64,000 nt of DNA from Bacillota bacterium (lineage in GTDB: Bacteria > Bacillota > Clostridia > Lachnospirales > Lachnospiraceae): the NCBI GenBank assembly GCA_023414875.1, contig JAEZMV010000017.1, forward strand, positions 313,541 through 377,540, read 5' to 3'. Positions 43,193 through 52,909 of the stretch are shown here, one piece after another; within the stretch, counting starts at the first letter, position 1; each line of letters starts with the position of its first letter. A program made the position numbers and the translations under genes. The notes below the pieces were generated by a model. It ran no database searches. It was not told the DNA's origin and saw only the letters and a program-made list of their open reading frames with translations.

Positions 43193-43250
43193 GTTGATTT
43201 TCTCGTTGATTATGTAGTATATGTTGAGTTCTGGAAAGGAATCGTTAGAA

Positions 43251-44090
43251 ATGAATGTTTACAAAGATTATAAATATACACCTGCCTATCTACCGCCTGA
43301 CACTTCAGAGGAAAGTTCATGGGCGTTAATTCTTATTGGTAAAAAGATATTGATGTGCAAAGCAGATAATAAATTAACAATACCGGAACATAGTGAAGTT
43401 TTAGGAATTATTCCGAAGGATGATTCCATGTTATACATTGGTAGGTATGATGGTCATGATTGCTATTGCATGAGGTTCAATGAATTACCGGAGTTACCGG
43501 AGTATCTTGAGTTGGTTGAAATAATGGAAATTACTAAGCTATCCGGTGATAATGGATTATTTATACTTGCCGGTGCAGCTAATCACATACTACACTGGAG
43601 CAGCATGAATCAGTATTGTGGCTGCTGTGGGAATAAAACTATAGATAAAAAAGAGGAAAGAGCGAAAGTCTGCACAGTCTGTGGAAATATTGTATATCCC
43701 CGTATCGCTCCCGCTACTATAACGGCAATATTTCATGAAGATAAGATATTACTTGCTCATAATCGAAATTTCAGAAATGACTTGTACAGCCTTATTGCTG
43801 GATTTGTTGAGCCGGGAGAAACGTTGGAGCAGTGTGTAGAACGTGAAGTTCTTGAGGAAGTAGGAATAAAGGTTAAGAATATTCGTTATTTTAATAGCCA
43901 GCCGTGGTCCTTTCCGGATTCGTTGATGATAGCATTTATCGCCGAGTATGAGAGCGGTGAAATTAGGGTTGATAATACTGAAATTATGGATGCAGCATGG
44001 TTTACTGCAGATATACTACCGGAGATTCCGTCAAACGATAGTATAGCCGGAAAAATCATAAGGTGGTACCGGGAGCAGTATACCAAATAG
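43251..44090 (+). CDS. nudC: NAD(+)/NADH pyrophosphatase NudC
   Basis: A 279-aa Nudix hydrolase that cleaves NADH and removes NAD caps from RNA in other bacteria. The zinc ribbon has CGCCGNKT and CTVCGNIVYPRIAPATI (about residues 123-155), the Nudix box GFVEPGETLEQCVEREVLEEVGI, and the NudC-specific SQPWSFPDSLM. ATG 43251 follows AAAGGAA; the in-frame ATG 43221 lacks a ribosome site. N-terminal domain is present, so the gene is complete. Confidence 0.93.
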   Translation: MNVYKDYKYTPAYLPPDTSEESSWALILIGKKILMCKADNKLTIPEHSEVLGIIPKDDSMLYIGRYDGHDCYCMRFNELPELPEYLELVEIMEITKLSGDNGLFILAGAANHILHWSSMNQYCGCCGNKTIDKKEERAKVCTVCGNIVYPRIAPATITAIFHEDKILLAHNRNFRNDLYSLIAGFVEPGETLEQCVEREVLEEVGIKVKNIRYFNSQPWSFPDSLMIAFIAEYESGEIRVDNTEIMDAAWFTADILPEIPSNDSIAGKIIRWYREQYTK

Positions 44091-44179
44091 TACCTATCAA
44101 TCACATAAAATAAATATACTGAGAACCAGGTCAAACATGATGTGGTTTTTATTATGAAGTAATAGTGCCAATGTTTTAT

Positions 44180-44222
44180 GACGCCTTAATTCTGTTATTC
44201 GGAAATTAAGGCGTTTGTTGTT
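44180..44222 (+). terminator. intrinsic terminator after nudC
   Basis: GACGCCTTAATT pairs with AATTAAGGCGTT around a short loop, then TGTTGTTT. Confidence 0.7.
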
Positions 44223-44654
44223 TGACCTAAATTTAGCCGATAATACTGCCCTATCATATCAGAATTATCCAAATCAGGAGAATACATGCTGTTAAAAATT
44301 AAAATCGATGCTGATTATTTAATAATTATGTAATAAATTATTAAAAATTTAGAATGATCAAAGCTGTATGATGAACGGTGAAAAAAGAGCTTAGTTTACG
44401 TCCTGGATTTCATGTCGGGAGTAGGACCTAACAGTGGAAATGCAGTATTTATAAGGGTTTCATCCATTTGAGAAAACGGACATATAAGAAAGATATAATT
44501 AAGTAATGCCAAAATATAGTAATATTTATTCCAAGATAGTGAAATTAAATAGAATATACAAGAAGTATTGCCAGCATCTAACCATTGTACCCCCGTACCC
44601 TATATGTTAGTCTAAGGGAGCAACAAGAAAGCAAACAACAAGGAGGTACAAGCA
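44223..44654 (+). other. non-coding region before the CAP protein gene
   Basis: About 430 bp with no ORF bearing a ribosome site. There is a stretch of mixed-sequence DNA at 44380-44480 (GGGAGTAGGACCTAAC) that looks less AT-rich than its surroundings and might hold a regulatory RNA, but I could not match it to a known riboswitch. AAGGAGGTAC lies before the next start. Confidence 0.35.
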
Positions 44655-45521
44655 ATGAAAAAATTCATCGCAATATCAACAAGTGCAATACTTTTGTCAC
44701 TATTAGGTGTTTCTGGTCTTAACCAGAACTCATTAGATTTTATGAATACAGCAAACACAAAATACAATACTACAAGCATAGAACAAAATGTTACAAATAC
44801 AGGAGAGCAAAATCTTCTTAGTAATAATAAAACAGATACAGAAGTTAAGGGAGCGACAGTAAAAACAGCATCTAAGAAGGGACAATCCCTAGTTTATAAG
44901 AATATCAATTTGTCAAATTGTAAGAACGTAAGTGAGGTTGTTAAGAAACTTCAGGCAAATGGATGCAAGAATATTACCATGGCAAATGTTAAGGATATTC
45001 CATCCTTAAAAAACATTATTAGTAAGCTTGAGAATAAAGAGTCCAATAAGAGCGATAAACCGGCAACGAAACCCACAACTACAACAAAGCCTAGTACGAC
45101 TACGAAACCTACCACCACAACAAAGCCTGAGACTACAACAAATGACAGCAGCTATGCTAATCAGGTACTTCAATTAGTAAACCAGGAACGTGCAAAGGCT
45201 GGTTTGTCAGCTTTAACTACTAACGCAACACTCACTTCAGCAGCAAATGTTCGTGCGAAGGAAACGGTTCAGTCTTTCTCACACACTAGACCGAACGGAA
45301 CATCCTTCTCCACAGTATTAAAAGAATTCAATATTTCTTACAGAGCAGCAGGAGAGAATATTGCTTATGGTCAGAAAACACCACAGGAAGTAGTAACAGG
45401 ATGGATGAATTCTCCGGGACACAGAGCAAATATATTGAATGCTAATTTTGGAAAAATTGGTATTGGTGTTCATAAGGCAAGTAACGGCACAATTTACTGG
45501 TCACAGTTGTTTACTAACTAA
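44655..45521 (+). CDS. secreted CAP-domain (SCP/YkwD-like) protein
   Basis: A 288-aa protein with a signal peptide (about residues 1-24), a Lys-rich linker region, a Thr-Lys-Pro repeat (TTTKPSTTTKPTTTTKP, about 137-157), and a C-terminal CAP domain with LQLVNQERAKAGLSAL, FSHTRPNGTSF, AGENIAYGQ and MNSPGHRANILN. The fold's His and Glu residues are present. Bacterial CAP proteins lie in the cell wall or spore coat (YkwD, SafA partners); function unknown. The repeat linker suggests it spans the wall. Confidence 0.9.
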   Translation: MKKFIAISTSAILLSLLGVSGLNQNSLDFMNTANTKYNTTSIEQNVTNTGEQNLLSNNKTDTEVKGATVKTASKKGQSLVYKNINLSNCKNVSEVVKKLQANGCKNITMANVKDIPSLKNIISKLENKESNKSDKPATKPTTTTKPSTTTKPTTTTKPETTTNDSSYANQVLQLVNQERAKAGLSALTTNATLTSAANVRAKETVQSFSHTRPNGTSFSTVLKEFNISYRAAGENIAYGQKTPQEVVTGWMNSPGHRANILNANFGKIGIGVHKASNGTIYWSQLFTN

Positions 45522-45577
45522 TTAGTAATATGACATCAGAAACAGTATAATTTAAATGAGCGATAAATACTAAAAGT

Positions 45578-45629
45578 AAAACCCTAGCAGTAAACAGTAT
45601 CATTACAGTTTATTGCCAGGGTTTTTTAC
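45578..45629 (+). terminator. intrinsic terminator after CAP gene
   Basis: AAAACCCTAGCAGTAAAC pairs with GTTTATTGCCAGGGTTTT with two mismatches, then TTACG. Confidence 0.75.
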
Positions 45630-45809
45630 GTGTATTCGTTTGGTATACTTTTAATGTAAATATATTCCAATTATAATATATATATGTTATAATACGAACA
45701 TCGTGGAATATAGGACAACAACACAATTCATAAGAAACTTTAAAATACCGGAAAGAGGATATAGAAAGAGATAATGGAGTAAATAAAATGAATTGAGAGG
45801 TGGATAAGA

Positions 45810-48017
45810 ATGAAAGATCATAATGAAAACATACATAGGGAAAACATACAGACATTCAATTATTTGAAGTATATAAGCTTTTTCGTACTGCTGTTTCTTT
45901 TTATCATAAGTCCATTCAAAGTAAATGCCGCAGAGAAAGATTATATGATAGAGAATGGGATTTTGACTGTCTATACCGGTGGCGAAGAGAATATTGTGAT
46001 TCCGGGTTCTGTTACCGTCATCGGTGATGAAGCCTTTAAAAACTGTACCGGCTTGAGAAGTATAACACTTCCCGATACTGTGATCAGTATTGGAAACAAA
46101 GCATTTGCTGATTGCAGTAATTTGACGAGCATATCAATTCCGACATCAGTTAACAGCATAGGAGTATCGTGTTTTGAGAATTGCAGGAGTTTAACAAAAA
46201 TTACAATACCGAATAAGGTTACCGTAATTCAATCCGGTACATTTCGTAATTGCCAGAGTTTATCAGATATTATCATTCCTTCTTCAGTTAACAGTTTTGG
46301 CTCCTTCGCATTTACGAATACTGCATGGCTGGAAGGAAAACGAAAAGAAAGCAAATTGGTTATTATAAATCGAATCCTAATTGATGCTGCAACCTGTACA
46401 GGAAAGGTTTCGATACCAAGCGGAGTAATCGCGGTTAGTGACTATGCTTTTTGCGAAATCATCAACCAGGAAGAGCCGGAACCGATATATCAGGGTAGCC
46501 AGCTGACGGGAATAACAATTCCTGATACAGTCACCAGAATAGGTGAAGGCGCTTTTAGAGACTGTAATAAAATGACGAAAGTATCCATTCCAAACTCCGT
46601 AACTATGATTAAGCCCAAGGCTTTTTGGGGGTGCAAACGATTATCAGAAGTAACTATTCCAAATAAAATAACTAGAATTTATTATTCAACCTTCTATCAA
46701 TGTAAAACCTTAGTGAATGTGACAATTCCCAAAACAGTTAAAAGGATTGATCAAAATGCTTTTTTTGATTGTGATGGACTTAAAAAAGTAACCATACCGG
46801 ATTCTGTAATTAGTATTGGAATTTCTGCATTCAATGATTGTAGTAAATTATCAGATATTACAATCTCCAAGAAAGCTACCAGCATAGGCTTTGGTGCATT
46901 TGATAAAACGCTTTGGCTGGAGAAGCAAAAAAAGAAAAATCCGCTAATTGTTGTAAACCATATATTAATCAATGCACAGGCCTGCAAGGGAAAAATTACT
47001 TTACCCGATACGATAACCAGTATCGGTGATTATGCTTTTTCAGGATGTAAGGAGTTGACCGGAATTACGATTCCTAATTCAGTGAAAAAAATAAAGAATG
47101 CTGCCTTTACCATGTGCGACAACCTAACTGATGTAACAATACCGGATTCGGTTACTGAGATAGGAATTGGTGCATTTTCCGGCTGCAGCAGCCTAGAGAG
47201 TATCGTGCTACCTAATAACATAAAAAGTATCAAAGCCGGAACCTTTAACGGTTGTAGCAGTTTAACTTCGGTTATTATTCCTGATTCTGTGCTTGATATC
47301 GAAGCTGCAGCATTTAGTAAATGCATTGGCTTATTAAGTATTACAATTCCAAATTCAGTAACAGATATTGGTGAATGTGCATTTTTAAATTGTAGAAATC
47401 TGACGGATATTACACTTTCTTCTAAGCTAAATAGATTATCAGATTTAACCTTTGCTGGGTGCAGTAGCCTGACAAAAATAGTGCTTCCTGCTTCCATCGT
47501 AGAGTTGGGTGAAGGTGTTTTTCGAAAATGCATCAAATTAGCTGATATTGACGGGGTACAATCAGTTACAAGTATTGGAGAAGGGACCTTCTACAATACA
47601 GCCTGGCTGGAGGAAAAGCAAAATGAAAATCCTATGGTAATTGTAAATGATATATTGATTGATGGAACCAGTTGCATTGGTTTTATCATTCTTCCCGATA
47701 CGATTAGAAGCATTTGTGGAGGTGCATTTCAAAGTAATGAGGACATTACCGGTGTTACAATCCAAGGTACATTAACCCGTATCGAGGATAATACATTTAG
47801 TAAGTGCATTAATTTAACCTATGTAACTCTACCTGGTACGATAACCAGCATAGGAAAATCTGCATTTTCGAATTGTGTAAGATTAAGCGAGGTTAAACTG
47901 CCGGATAGTTTAATCAGCATAGGGGAGAGAGCATTTTTCGGCTGTAGTAGTCTGGTTGAGATTATTATTCCGGCATCAACGAACGAAATCGGTAAGGATG
48001 CATTGCCCAATCCTTGA
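45810..48017 (+). CDS. secreted BspA-type leucine-rich repeat protein
   Basis: A 735-aa protein with a signal segment near residues 20-40 (probable cleavage after NA in KVNAAEK), then many 23-aa LRR_5 units of the form I-x-IPDSVT-x-IG-x-x-AF-x-x-C-x-x-L-x. Three times (near 170, 367 and 597) the repeats are broken by a W-LE-x-K...ILI(D/N)-x-x-x-C insert, giving a longer super-repeat. BspA proteins act as surface adhesins in oral and gut bacteria. No cell-wall anchor is seen. Good GAGAGGTGG ribosome site. Confidence 0.9.
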   Translation: MKDHNENIHRENIQTFNYLKYISFFVLLFLFIISPFKVNAAEKDYMIENGILTVYTGGEENIVIPGSVTVIGDEAFKNCTGLRSITLPDTVISIGNKAFADCSNLTSISIPTSVNSIGVSCFENCRSLTKITIPNKVTVIQSGTFRNCQSLSDIIIPSSVNSFGSFAFTNTAWLEGKRKESKLVIINRILIDAATCTGKVSIPSGVIAVSDYAFCEIINQEEPEPIYQGSQLTGITIPDTVTRIGEGAFRDCNKMTKVSIPNSVTMIKPKAFWGCKRLSEVTIPNKITRIYYSTFYQCKTLVNVTIPKTVKRIDQNAFFDCDGLKKVTIPDSVISIGISAFNDCSKLSDITISKKATSIGFGAFDKTLWLEKQKKKNPLIVVNHILINAQACKGKITLPDTITSIGDYAFSGCKELTGITIPNSVKKIKNAAFTMCDNLTDVTIPDSVTEIGIGAFSGCSSLESIVLPNNIKSIKAGTFNGCSSLTSVIIPDSVLDIEAAAFSKCIGLLSITIPNSVTDIGECAFLNCRNLTDITLSSKLNRLSDLTFAGCSSLTKIVLPASIVELGEGVFRKCIKLADIDGVQSVTSIGEGTFYNTAWLEEKQNENPMVIVNDILIDGTSCIGFIILPDTIRSICGGAFQSNEDITGVTIQGTLTRIEDNTFSKCINLTYVTLPGTITSIGKSAFSNCVRLSEVKLPDSLISIGERAFFGCSSLVEIIIPASTNEIGKDALPNP

Positions 48018-48086
48018 CGAAAGCTTAAAACGTTATATAATAGAATAAGCAAAACTTTAACTTAAGCTAAATAAAGGAGAATACCG

Positions 48087-49223
48087 GTGATTAACAGTGA
48101 AGTATTAGAAATCAGAAAGCAATTCAAGCATGAAAACTGCTCCATAACGAAAGTAAGTGGGTGTTATGTGGATGGTGAAAAAAATATTAAAACCAAGTTT
48201 ACGGAATCCTTTCTGTGTTTACCTGAGGAAGAGACCTTTAAATATTTTGAGATTTTTAAGAAAACACTGTCAGGGACATTGGGGAAGAATTTAATCAATA
48301 TGGAATTTCCTACCTCCACAGAATTTGACGGAGGTACTCAGCAATTTCTGTTGAAGCTACGAGACAGTGAATTGAAGAATGAAACACTTGTGGATGAATT
48401 TTACAACAAAGTAATTCAATTCTATGACTTCACAGGGAACTATTTGATTTTGCTCCTTTACGCAGCCTATGATGTTCCCGGGAAGACCAGTGACAAGCTA
48501 TTAATGGACGATGCTTCGGATGAAGTTTACCGTTACATTCTTTGCTCCCTATGCCCGGTTAAGTTATCCAAGCCGGGACTAAGCTATAACGAAGAGACTA
48601 ACCTAATTCAAAAGCGGATACAGGACTGGGTTGTCACAATGCCAAGTAATGGTTTTTTGTTTCCGGCCTTCAATGACCGAAGTACCGATATTCACAATGT
48701 GTTATATTACTCCGGTGATTCAGAGGAATTACATAATGATTTTGTAAACCAGCTTCTGGGCTGTGAGGTGCCAATGTCAGCGGGAGGACAAAAGGAAACC
48801 TTTCAATCACTAATTGTGGAAACACTTGGCGAGGATTGTGAATATGGAATTGTTCGAAACATTCATGAAAAGCTAAATGACATCCTGGAAGAGCATAAAA
48901 TGAAAGAAATACCTGAGCCGCTGGCCTTGGATAAAGCGGAGGTTAAAAATCTGTTTGAAGAAAGTGGTGTGGAGGAAGAAAAGCTCGTAGAGTTTGAGAA
49001 GCATTATGAGAAAATGACGGGTGAAAATGTCTCATTACTAGCCGCAAATCTTGTTAGTACCAGAGTATTTGAAGTAAAAACTCCGGATGTTATCGTTAAG
49101 GTAAATCCGGAACGGGTAGATCTCGTTCAGACAAAAATTGTGGATGGACGAAAATGTCTGGTGATAGAAATAAATGATCAGGTTGAAGTAAATGGTATCG
49201 TAGTAAAAGCGAGTTGCAATTAA
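48087..49223 (+). CDS. DUF4317 family protein
   Basis: A 378-aa cytoplasmic protein matching DUF4317, found mostly in Lachnospiraceae and relatives. The start MINSEVLEIRKQFKHENCSI and the CYVDGEKNIKTKF motif are typical; the C-terminal part ends in a small beta-rich domain. No enzyme motif is seen, function unknown. GTG 48087 follows AAAGGAGAA. Supports the taxonomic call for the window. Confidence 0.85.
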   Translation: MINSEVLEIRKQFKHENCSITKVSGCYVDGEKNIKTKFTESFLCLPEEETFKYFEIFKKTLSGTLGKNLINMEFPTSTEFDGGTQQFLLKLRDSELKNETLVDEFYNKVIQFYDFTGNYLILLLYAAYDVPGKTSDKLLMDDASDEVYRYILCSLCPVKLSKPGLSYNEETNLIQKRIQDWVVTMPSNGFLFPAFNDRSTDIHNVLYYSGDSEELHNDFVNQLLGCEVPMSAGGQKETFQSLIVETLGEDCEYGIVRNIHEKLNDILEEHKMKEIPEPLALDKAEVKNLFEESGVEEEKLVEFEKHYEKMTGENVSLLAANLVSTRVFEVKTPDVIVKVNPERVDLVQTKIVDGRKCLVIEINDQVEVNGIVVKASCN

Positions 49224-49231
49224 TTATGTAG

Positions 49232-49280
49232 AAGGGTTGGTGCATATCTTTATTTCTAATCTTGACATACACCAACCCCT
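49232..49280. terminator. bidirectional hairpin between convergent genes
   Basis: GGGTTGGTG and CACCAACCC pair, enclosing ATAT and a short loop. It separates the + strand DUF4317 gene from the - strand gene at 49286. Confidence 0.65.
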
Positions 49281-49285
49281 ATTTC

Positions 49286-49465
49286 CTATTTACCTTCTCT
49301 TACTGGCATTTCATCCGGAAATGCAGGTGTCGCATTATCAGGCTTAGGTTGATCAATCTCCGGACCGACAGGAATTGAGTTTTGATACTCGTTACCCTGA
49401 TTATTATCCAATTGTGAATCTGAGTAACCTGATGTTGTGCTTATATCATCATATATTAGATTCAT
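49286..49465 (-). CDS. 59-aa Pro/Asp/Asn-rich small protein
   Basis: ATG 49465 with CGGAGGTTAC upstream on the - strand. Product starts MNLIYDDISTTSGYSDSQLD, polar and flexible, with IPVGPEIDQPKPDNATPAFP, no membrane segment. A well-formed ribosome site argues it is real. Family not recognised. Confidence 0.5.
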   Translation of the reverse strand: MNLIYDDISTTSGYSDSQLDNNQGNEYQNSIPVGPEIDQPKPDNATPAFPDEMPVREGK

Positions 49466-49637
49466 AGTAACCTCCGTAAATTTAGTAGTAGTTAAGTGGT
49501 TATATTGTTCTCAAATTAGATTATGATATACATTTATGCTAGGTATCAATAAACAGCATAAAGTAAACCTAATATTAAAAGAAAGTTAGTGTTTTACGAT
49601 TGGTATTATTACCGTAACCTATCTGTTTCAGTATCAG

Positions 49638-50027
49638 TTATTTCTGCTTTTGCTGCCTAAATAACGGAAATTCTCCGCTTTCTTTAATTTTTTTCATTCG
49701 TTGCATCATGTGAATTTTGAATTTATCGGCATCTTCTTTTTTGATGATTCCGAATTCCACTAATTTGTCCATGAGTTTAACTTCAGCGTTCATATCATTT
49801 TCAAGCAAAATATATATTTCTGATTTTTGCTTGTCAGTAAGTGCATCCCATTTCTCATTGGCGTTTTTCATAGCTTCTTCAAAAGCAGCTTTTTTCTCCT
49901 TCTGATTTTTCTCAGATGGTGTTACCGATTCGGTTTTTGATTCAGATGCGAAGACTGTTACTGGGCTTAAACCGACCAATCCTATCGCACATGCCATAGC
50001 AAAACTACATAATTTCGCTTTATACAT
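49638..50027 (-). CDS. secreted DUF2680 family protein
   Basis: A 129-aa protein with a signal peptide (MYKAKLCSF, hydrophobic, likely cleavage at VFA-SE near residue 27) and one helical domain with ALTDKQKSEIYILLENDM and LVEFGIIKKEDADKFKIH, matching DUF2680 of clostridia and bacilli (YckD-like). Function unknown; likely outside the cell. GAGGAAG lies before ATG on the - strand. Confidence 0.8.
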   Translation of the reverse strand: MYKAKLCSFAMACAIGLVGLSPVTVFASESKTESVTPSEKNQKEKKAAFEEAMKNANEKWDALTDKQKSEIYILLENDMNAEVKLMDKLVEFGIIKKEDADKFKIHMMQRMKKIKESGEFPLFRQQKQK

Positions 50028-50202
50028 TACTTCCTCGCTTTCCTAATAACAATCGGAACACTAACTTTCTTATTTAGTATTGCCAATGATGGTGTAGAAA
50101 TTATAAAAAGAAAAATATTATTATTGGTACTTTCAAAAAGACATTAGGAAAGATGTTTTTGCATAGATAAATAGCATAGGAGCTTAAAAGGAGAGATTGA
50201 AA

Positions 50203-50970
50203 TTGGAAGATAAGTTCGAAAATAAACAATTCAAAGATAACCGATTAGAGGATTTTATGATACCGTATTACGACCCATCAAAAGAAGAACGTTATATTGA
50301 TTATAAATCAAAAATTTCGAATTGCTTCTGGGATGAGGCTATCACTTTTGTAAATATCGGATTGGATCAGGAATTTTATACAAACATTAAACGAATAAAG
50401 AATCCGGCCAGCCTGACAGTTCTTGTGAACAAATACAACCAACTTGGGGAGGATTTTATACCCGAGGATTTGGAAGTGATTGCTCCAAACTTCAATCATG
50501 GGGAGTTAAAGCTTCGACATGATGCCCGACTAGCATTTGAAGCGATGTGCTTGGATGCTGAAACATATGATTTACATTTGGAAGCAATATCTACATTTCG
50601 TAGTTTTAACTATCAGGAACAGATTTATTACAAAAATTTAACTTCAGAAATAACGATGGAGGAATATCAGAAAGAAAGAGACAGAGTTTCTGCACGACCA
50701 GGGCATAGCGAGCACCAGACCGGTTTGGCAGTAGATATTAATGATCTTGAACAAACCTTTGAAGAAACATCGGAAGGGCGTTGGTTAGCACGGAATTCCT
50801 ACAAATACGGCTACTTGCTTAGGTACCCTAAGGGGAAGGAAAGGATTACAGGATATGATTATGAACCATGGCATTATCGGTATTTAGGTAAAGAGCTGGC
50901 AATGAAGGTGCATCTTAGCAAGCTGACTTATGATGAGTATTATGTCAGGTGTTTCATGTGGCGCATCTGA
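50203..50970 (+). CDS. VanY-like D-alanyl-D-alanine carboxypeptidase (M15B)
   Basis: A 255-aa protein. C-terminal part has the M15 zinc site: RPGHSEHQTGLAVDIND (His and Asp ligands) and EPWHYRYLG (catalytic and zinc His), with STFRSFNYQEQIYY before. These enzymes remove the last D-Ala from peptidoglycan stems. No signal peptide or membrane anchor is seen in the N-terminal 100 residues, unusual for the family: they start polar and charged. TTG 50203 follows AAAAGGAGAG by seven bases; TTG 50197 is too close. Confidence 0.85.
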   Translation: MEDKFENKQFKDNRLEDFMIPYYDPSKEERYIDYKSKISNCFWDEAITFVNIGLDQEFYTNIKRIKNPASLTVLVNKYNQLGEDFIPEDLEVIAPNFNHGELKLRHDARLAFEAMCLDAETYDLHLEAISTFRSFNYQEQIYYKNLTSEITMEEYQKERDRVSARPGHSEHQTGLAVDINDLEQTFEETSEGRWLARNSYKYGYLLRYPKGKERITGYDYEPWHYRYLGKELAMKVHLSKLTYDEYYVRCFMWRI

Positions 50971-51016
50971 TATATAACCGCATGATATCAACAGGTACTT
51001 CCGAATATGAACCAGA

Positions 51017-51044
51017 AGAGTCTGCCAGGGCAGACTCTTTTGGT
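51017..51044 (+). terminator. intrinsic terminator after the VanY-like gene
   Basis: AAGAGTCTGCC (51017-51027) pairs with GGCAGACTCTT (51029-51039), followed by TTGG. Very short loop, T run short. Confidence 0.65.
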
Positions 51045-51083
51045 TACGGTAGTAGCTTTAATTGTATACAAAAAAGAATTATA

Positions 51084-51112
51084 TTGACATGAACTCGATT
51101 TCGGACTATAAA
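51084..51112 (+). promoter_or_regulatory. promoter of TspO-like gene
   Basis: TTGACA (51084-51089), 17-bp spacer, TATAAA (51107-51112), about 105 nt before the start codon. Confidence 0.7.
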
Positions 51113-51216
51113 TAATATAGTACTAATTTACTATAGATTATATCATTATCAGAAACACAAATGAAGTATTAATTAGAATATACATACTATATTGATGAAT
51201 ATTGGAGAGTATTGTG

Positions 51217-52014
51217 ATGGAGAAGAGAGGTTCATATGAAAAGATAACAGCGTTAATTACATGCTTAGTTATGACGCTCTTTTATACTATTTCATATCAT
51301 TATCCTTTGAATGGAAAACAAACGACATATAGCATTGCAGAAGAATATCCTAATCTTTTTACTCCCCCTGCATATACGAATCTAATTTGCATTATTCTAA
51401 TGCTGCTCATGGTAGGCTATTCTCTTTTTCAGTTTGGATTAATTCTGAAGAACAGTGGAAAACTTAGTGACGAAAGAAACCAGCAAATGCGATTGTGTTT
51501 TAGTATATCTAATCTGCTAGTTATCATTTGGATTTTGGCATGGAGTTTCGATTTCATGGCATTGGCTTTAGTAATAGTTACCATTTTAGTTATCGCGCTA
51601 TCTATTATAAATAAAACATTAAGCCAAGAAAATTTATCGAAGAGTGAAAAAGTATTTGTCCGACTTCCATTTAGTATTGGTTACGGATATATGTTAATGT
51701 GGTTGATTATTAATACTATTACTCTTTTAAAGAGTATAAGGTGGAATTTCCTTGGAATTTCAGAGGAAATATGGATGATAGGCGTCCTTGCTTTCGTGCT
51801 ATGTATTGTAAGTTATAGAACTCAAAAAAATAAAGATATTGCATACTGCCTAACGGTGTTATGGGTATACATAGGAATTCTGATGAAACACATTTTAAAA
51901 AGTGAATTAGATGGGCAATATGCTGAAGTAATTATAGCTTTGATTATCTACATACTAATCCTACTTGGAAATGCCGGATATCTAATGATATCAAATAGAA
52001 AACGGGAGCTTTAG
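51217..52014 (+). CDS. TspO/MBR-like membrane protein
   Basis: A 265-aa membrane protein with about seven hydrophobic segments. The early EYPNLFTPPAYTNLICIIL segment and the later SISNLLVIIWILAWSFDF and MLMWLIINTITLLK segments resemble the larger TspO/tryptophan-rich sensory paralogs, although the Trp-rich core is poor. Role unknown; perhaps in stress or porphyrin handling. ATG 51217 follows GGAGAG by seven bases. The gene converges with the DUF2935 gene with an 10-bp gap and no clear terminator between. Confidence 0.65.
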   Translation: MEKRGSYEKITALITCLVMTLFYTISYHYPLNGKQTTYSIAEEYPNLFTPPAYTNLICIILMLLMVGYSLFQFGLILKNSGKLSDERNQQMRLCFSISNLLVIIWILAWSFDFMALALVIVTILVIALSIINKTLSQENLSKSEKVFVRLPFSIGYGYMLMWLIINTITLLKSIRWNFLGISEEIWMIGVLAFVLCIVSYRTQKNKDIAYCLTVLWVYIGILMKHILKSELDGQYAEVIIALIIYILILLGNAGYLMISNRKREL

Positions 52015-52024
52015 TATATTAACA

Positions 52025-52837
52025 TTAAGTTTTAAGCCGGGGACTTCCGGGATCGCAGCTTGGCTTTCTGGTGTTTGAGGTGCTTTGTGATAATTTCCAT
52101 AGATAATAGCATTCTTCCCTGGCCATATGATCAGCCATAAGTGGCATTAAGGTTCCTAACACCCTTCCATCCATTCGCTGATCTCTGAGATTCTCTAAGA
52201 ATTCATGAAAATTAGTGATGCTAATTCCGGCCTGTTCATTCAGACGTTCTAGGGATGGGAAATTCGCTAACTGTGTTCTAAGATAACCGTTCATCATAAG
52301 GGCTTTTGTATTTAAATCGTGGAACTGGATTTCATAACGGCAGGCAACATCAATTAAATCTTTCTCTACTAAGTCTAGTTCCGAGGCGATTGAGGCAGCA
52401 TGACCAATTGCATCAGTAAGCCAGAGCATATGATAATGCAATGGATGAAATAAGGGGTTTTGTCCATTGATCAGCGAGTTTAGAATAAATAGATATTCCT
52501 CGAGTTCATTTAACATATCGTTAAAGAAGGAGGGGGATAGGTGAGTTTTTATATCGGAAGTAAGTGTCATGGAGAGCAGTTCGATTTTTAATTCCCTTAA
52601 TCGGTAAGTAGCTTCATAAGCTTTTCGGTTTAATTCTTCAAGCTCCGTTTGTGATAATTGTTTATGGGATTGTTCCAAAAGCTGATCAAATAATATTATG
52701 AATTCTTGGGCTGTTAATAGAAATTCTGATTCAGTCGGGGCGAGAGAAAAGAAGATAAAACGGGAGTGGTCACCCATAATCTGCAACCAAAATCGGTGTT
52801 CAAAAAGCGCAGTATCTATTATATGAAAGGTATCCAA
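52025..52837 (-). CDS. DUF2935 family protein
   Basis: A 270-aa helical protein matching DUF2935 of clostridia and bacilli. It has paired His/Glu patterns (ALFEHRFWLQIMGDHSRF at the start; LMADHMAREECYYLW near 240) that suggest a di-metal site in a hemerythrin/ferritin-like helix bundle. Function unknown. TTG start with GGAGGAAAT upstream on the - strand. It follows the YitT gene by 72 bp, probably one operon. Confidence 0.8.
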   Translation of the reverse strand: MDTFHIIDTALFEHRFWLQIMGDHSRFIFFSLAPTESEFLLTAQEFIILFDQLLEQSHKQLSQTELEELNRKAYEATYRLRELKIELLSMTLTSDIKTHLSPSFFNDMLNELEEYLFILNSLINGQNPLFHPLHYHMLWLTDAIGHAASIASELDLVEKDLIDVACRYEIQFHDLNTKALMMNGYLRTQLANFPSLERLNEQAGISITNFHEFLENLRDQRMDGRVLGTLMPLMADHMAREECYYLWKLSQSTSNTRKPSCDPGSPRLKT

Positions 52838-52909
52838 GGTATTTCCTCCGGATCATTTATTCATAAAAGTATATGCGCTTTTTTTTCTATTATTCTATGT
52901 CGTAATACC

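Noticed and set aside
44380..44480. possible riboswitch before the CAP gene
   Set aside because: I compared it with the c-di-GMP I and II patterns from memory and found no match; kept only as a note on the gap.
47030..47536. 168-aa - strand ORF inside the LRR gene
   Set aside because: Arises from the repeated codon pattern of LRR_5 units.
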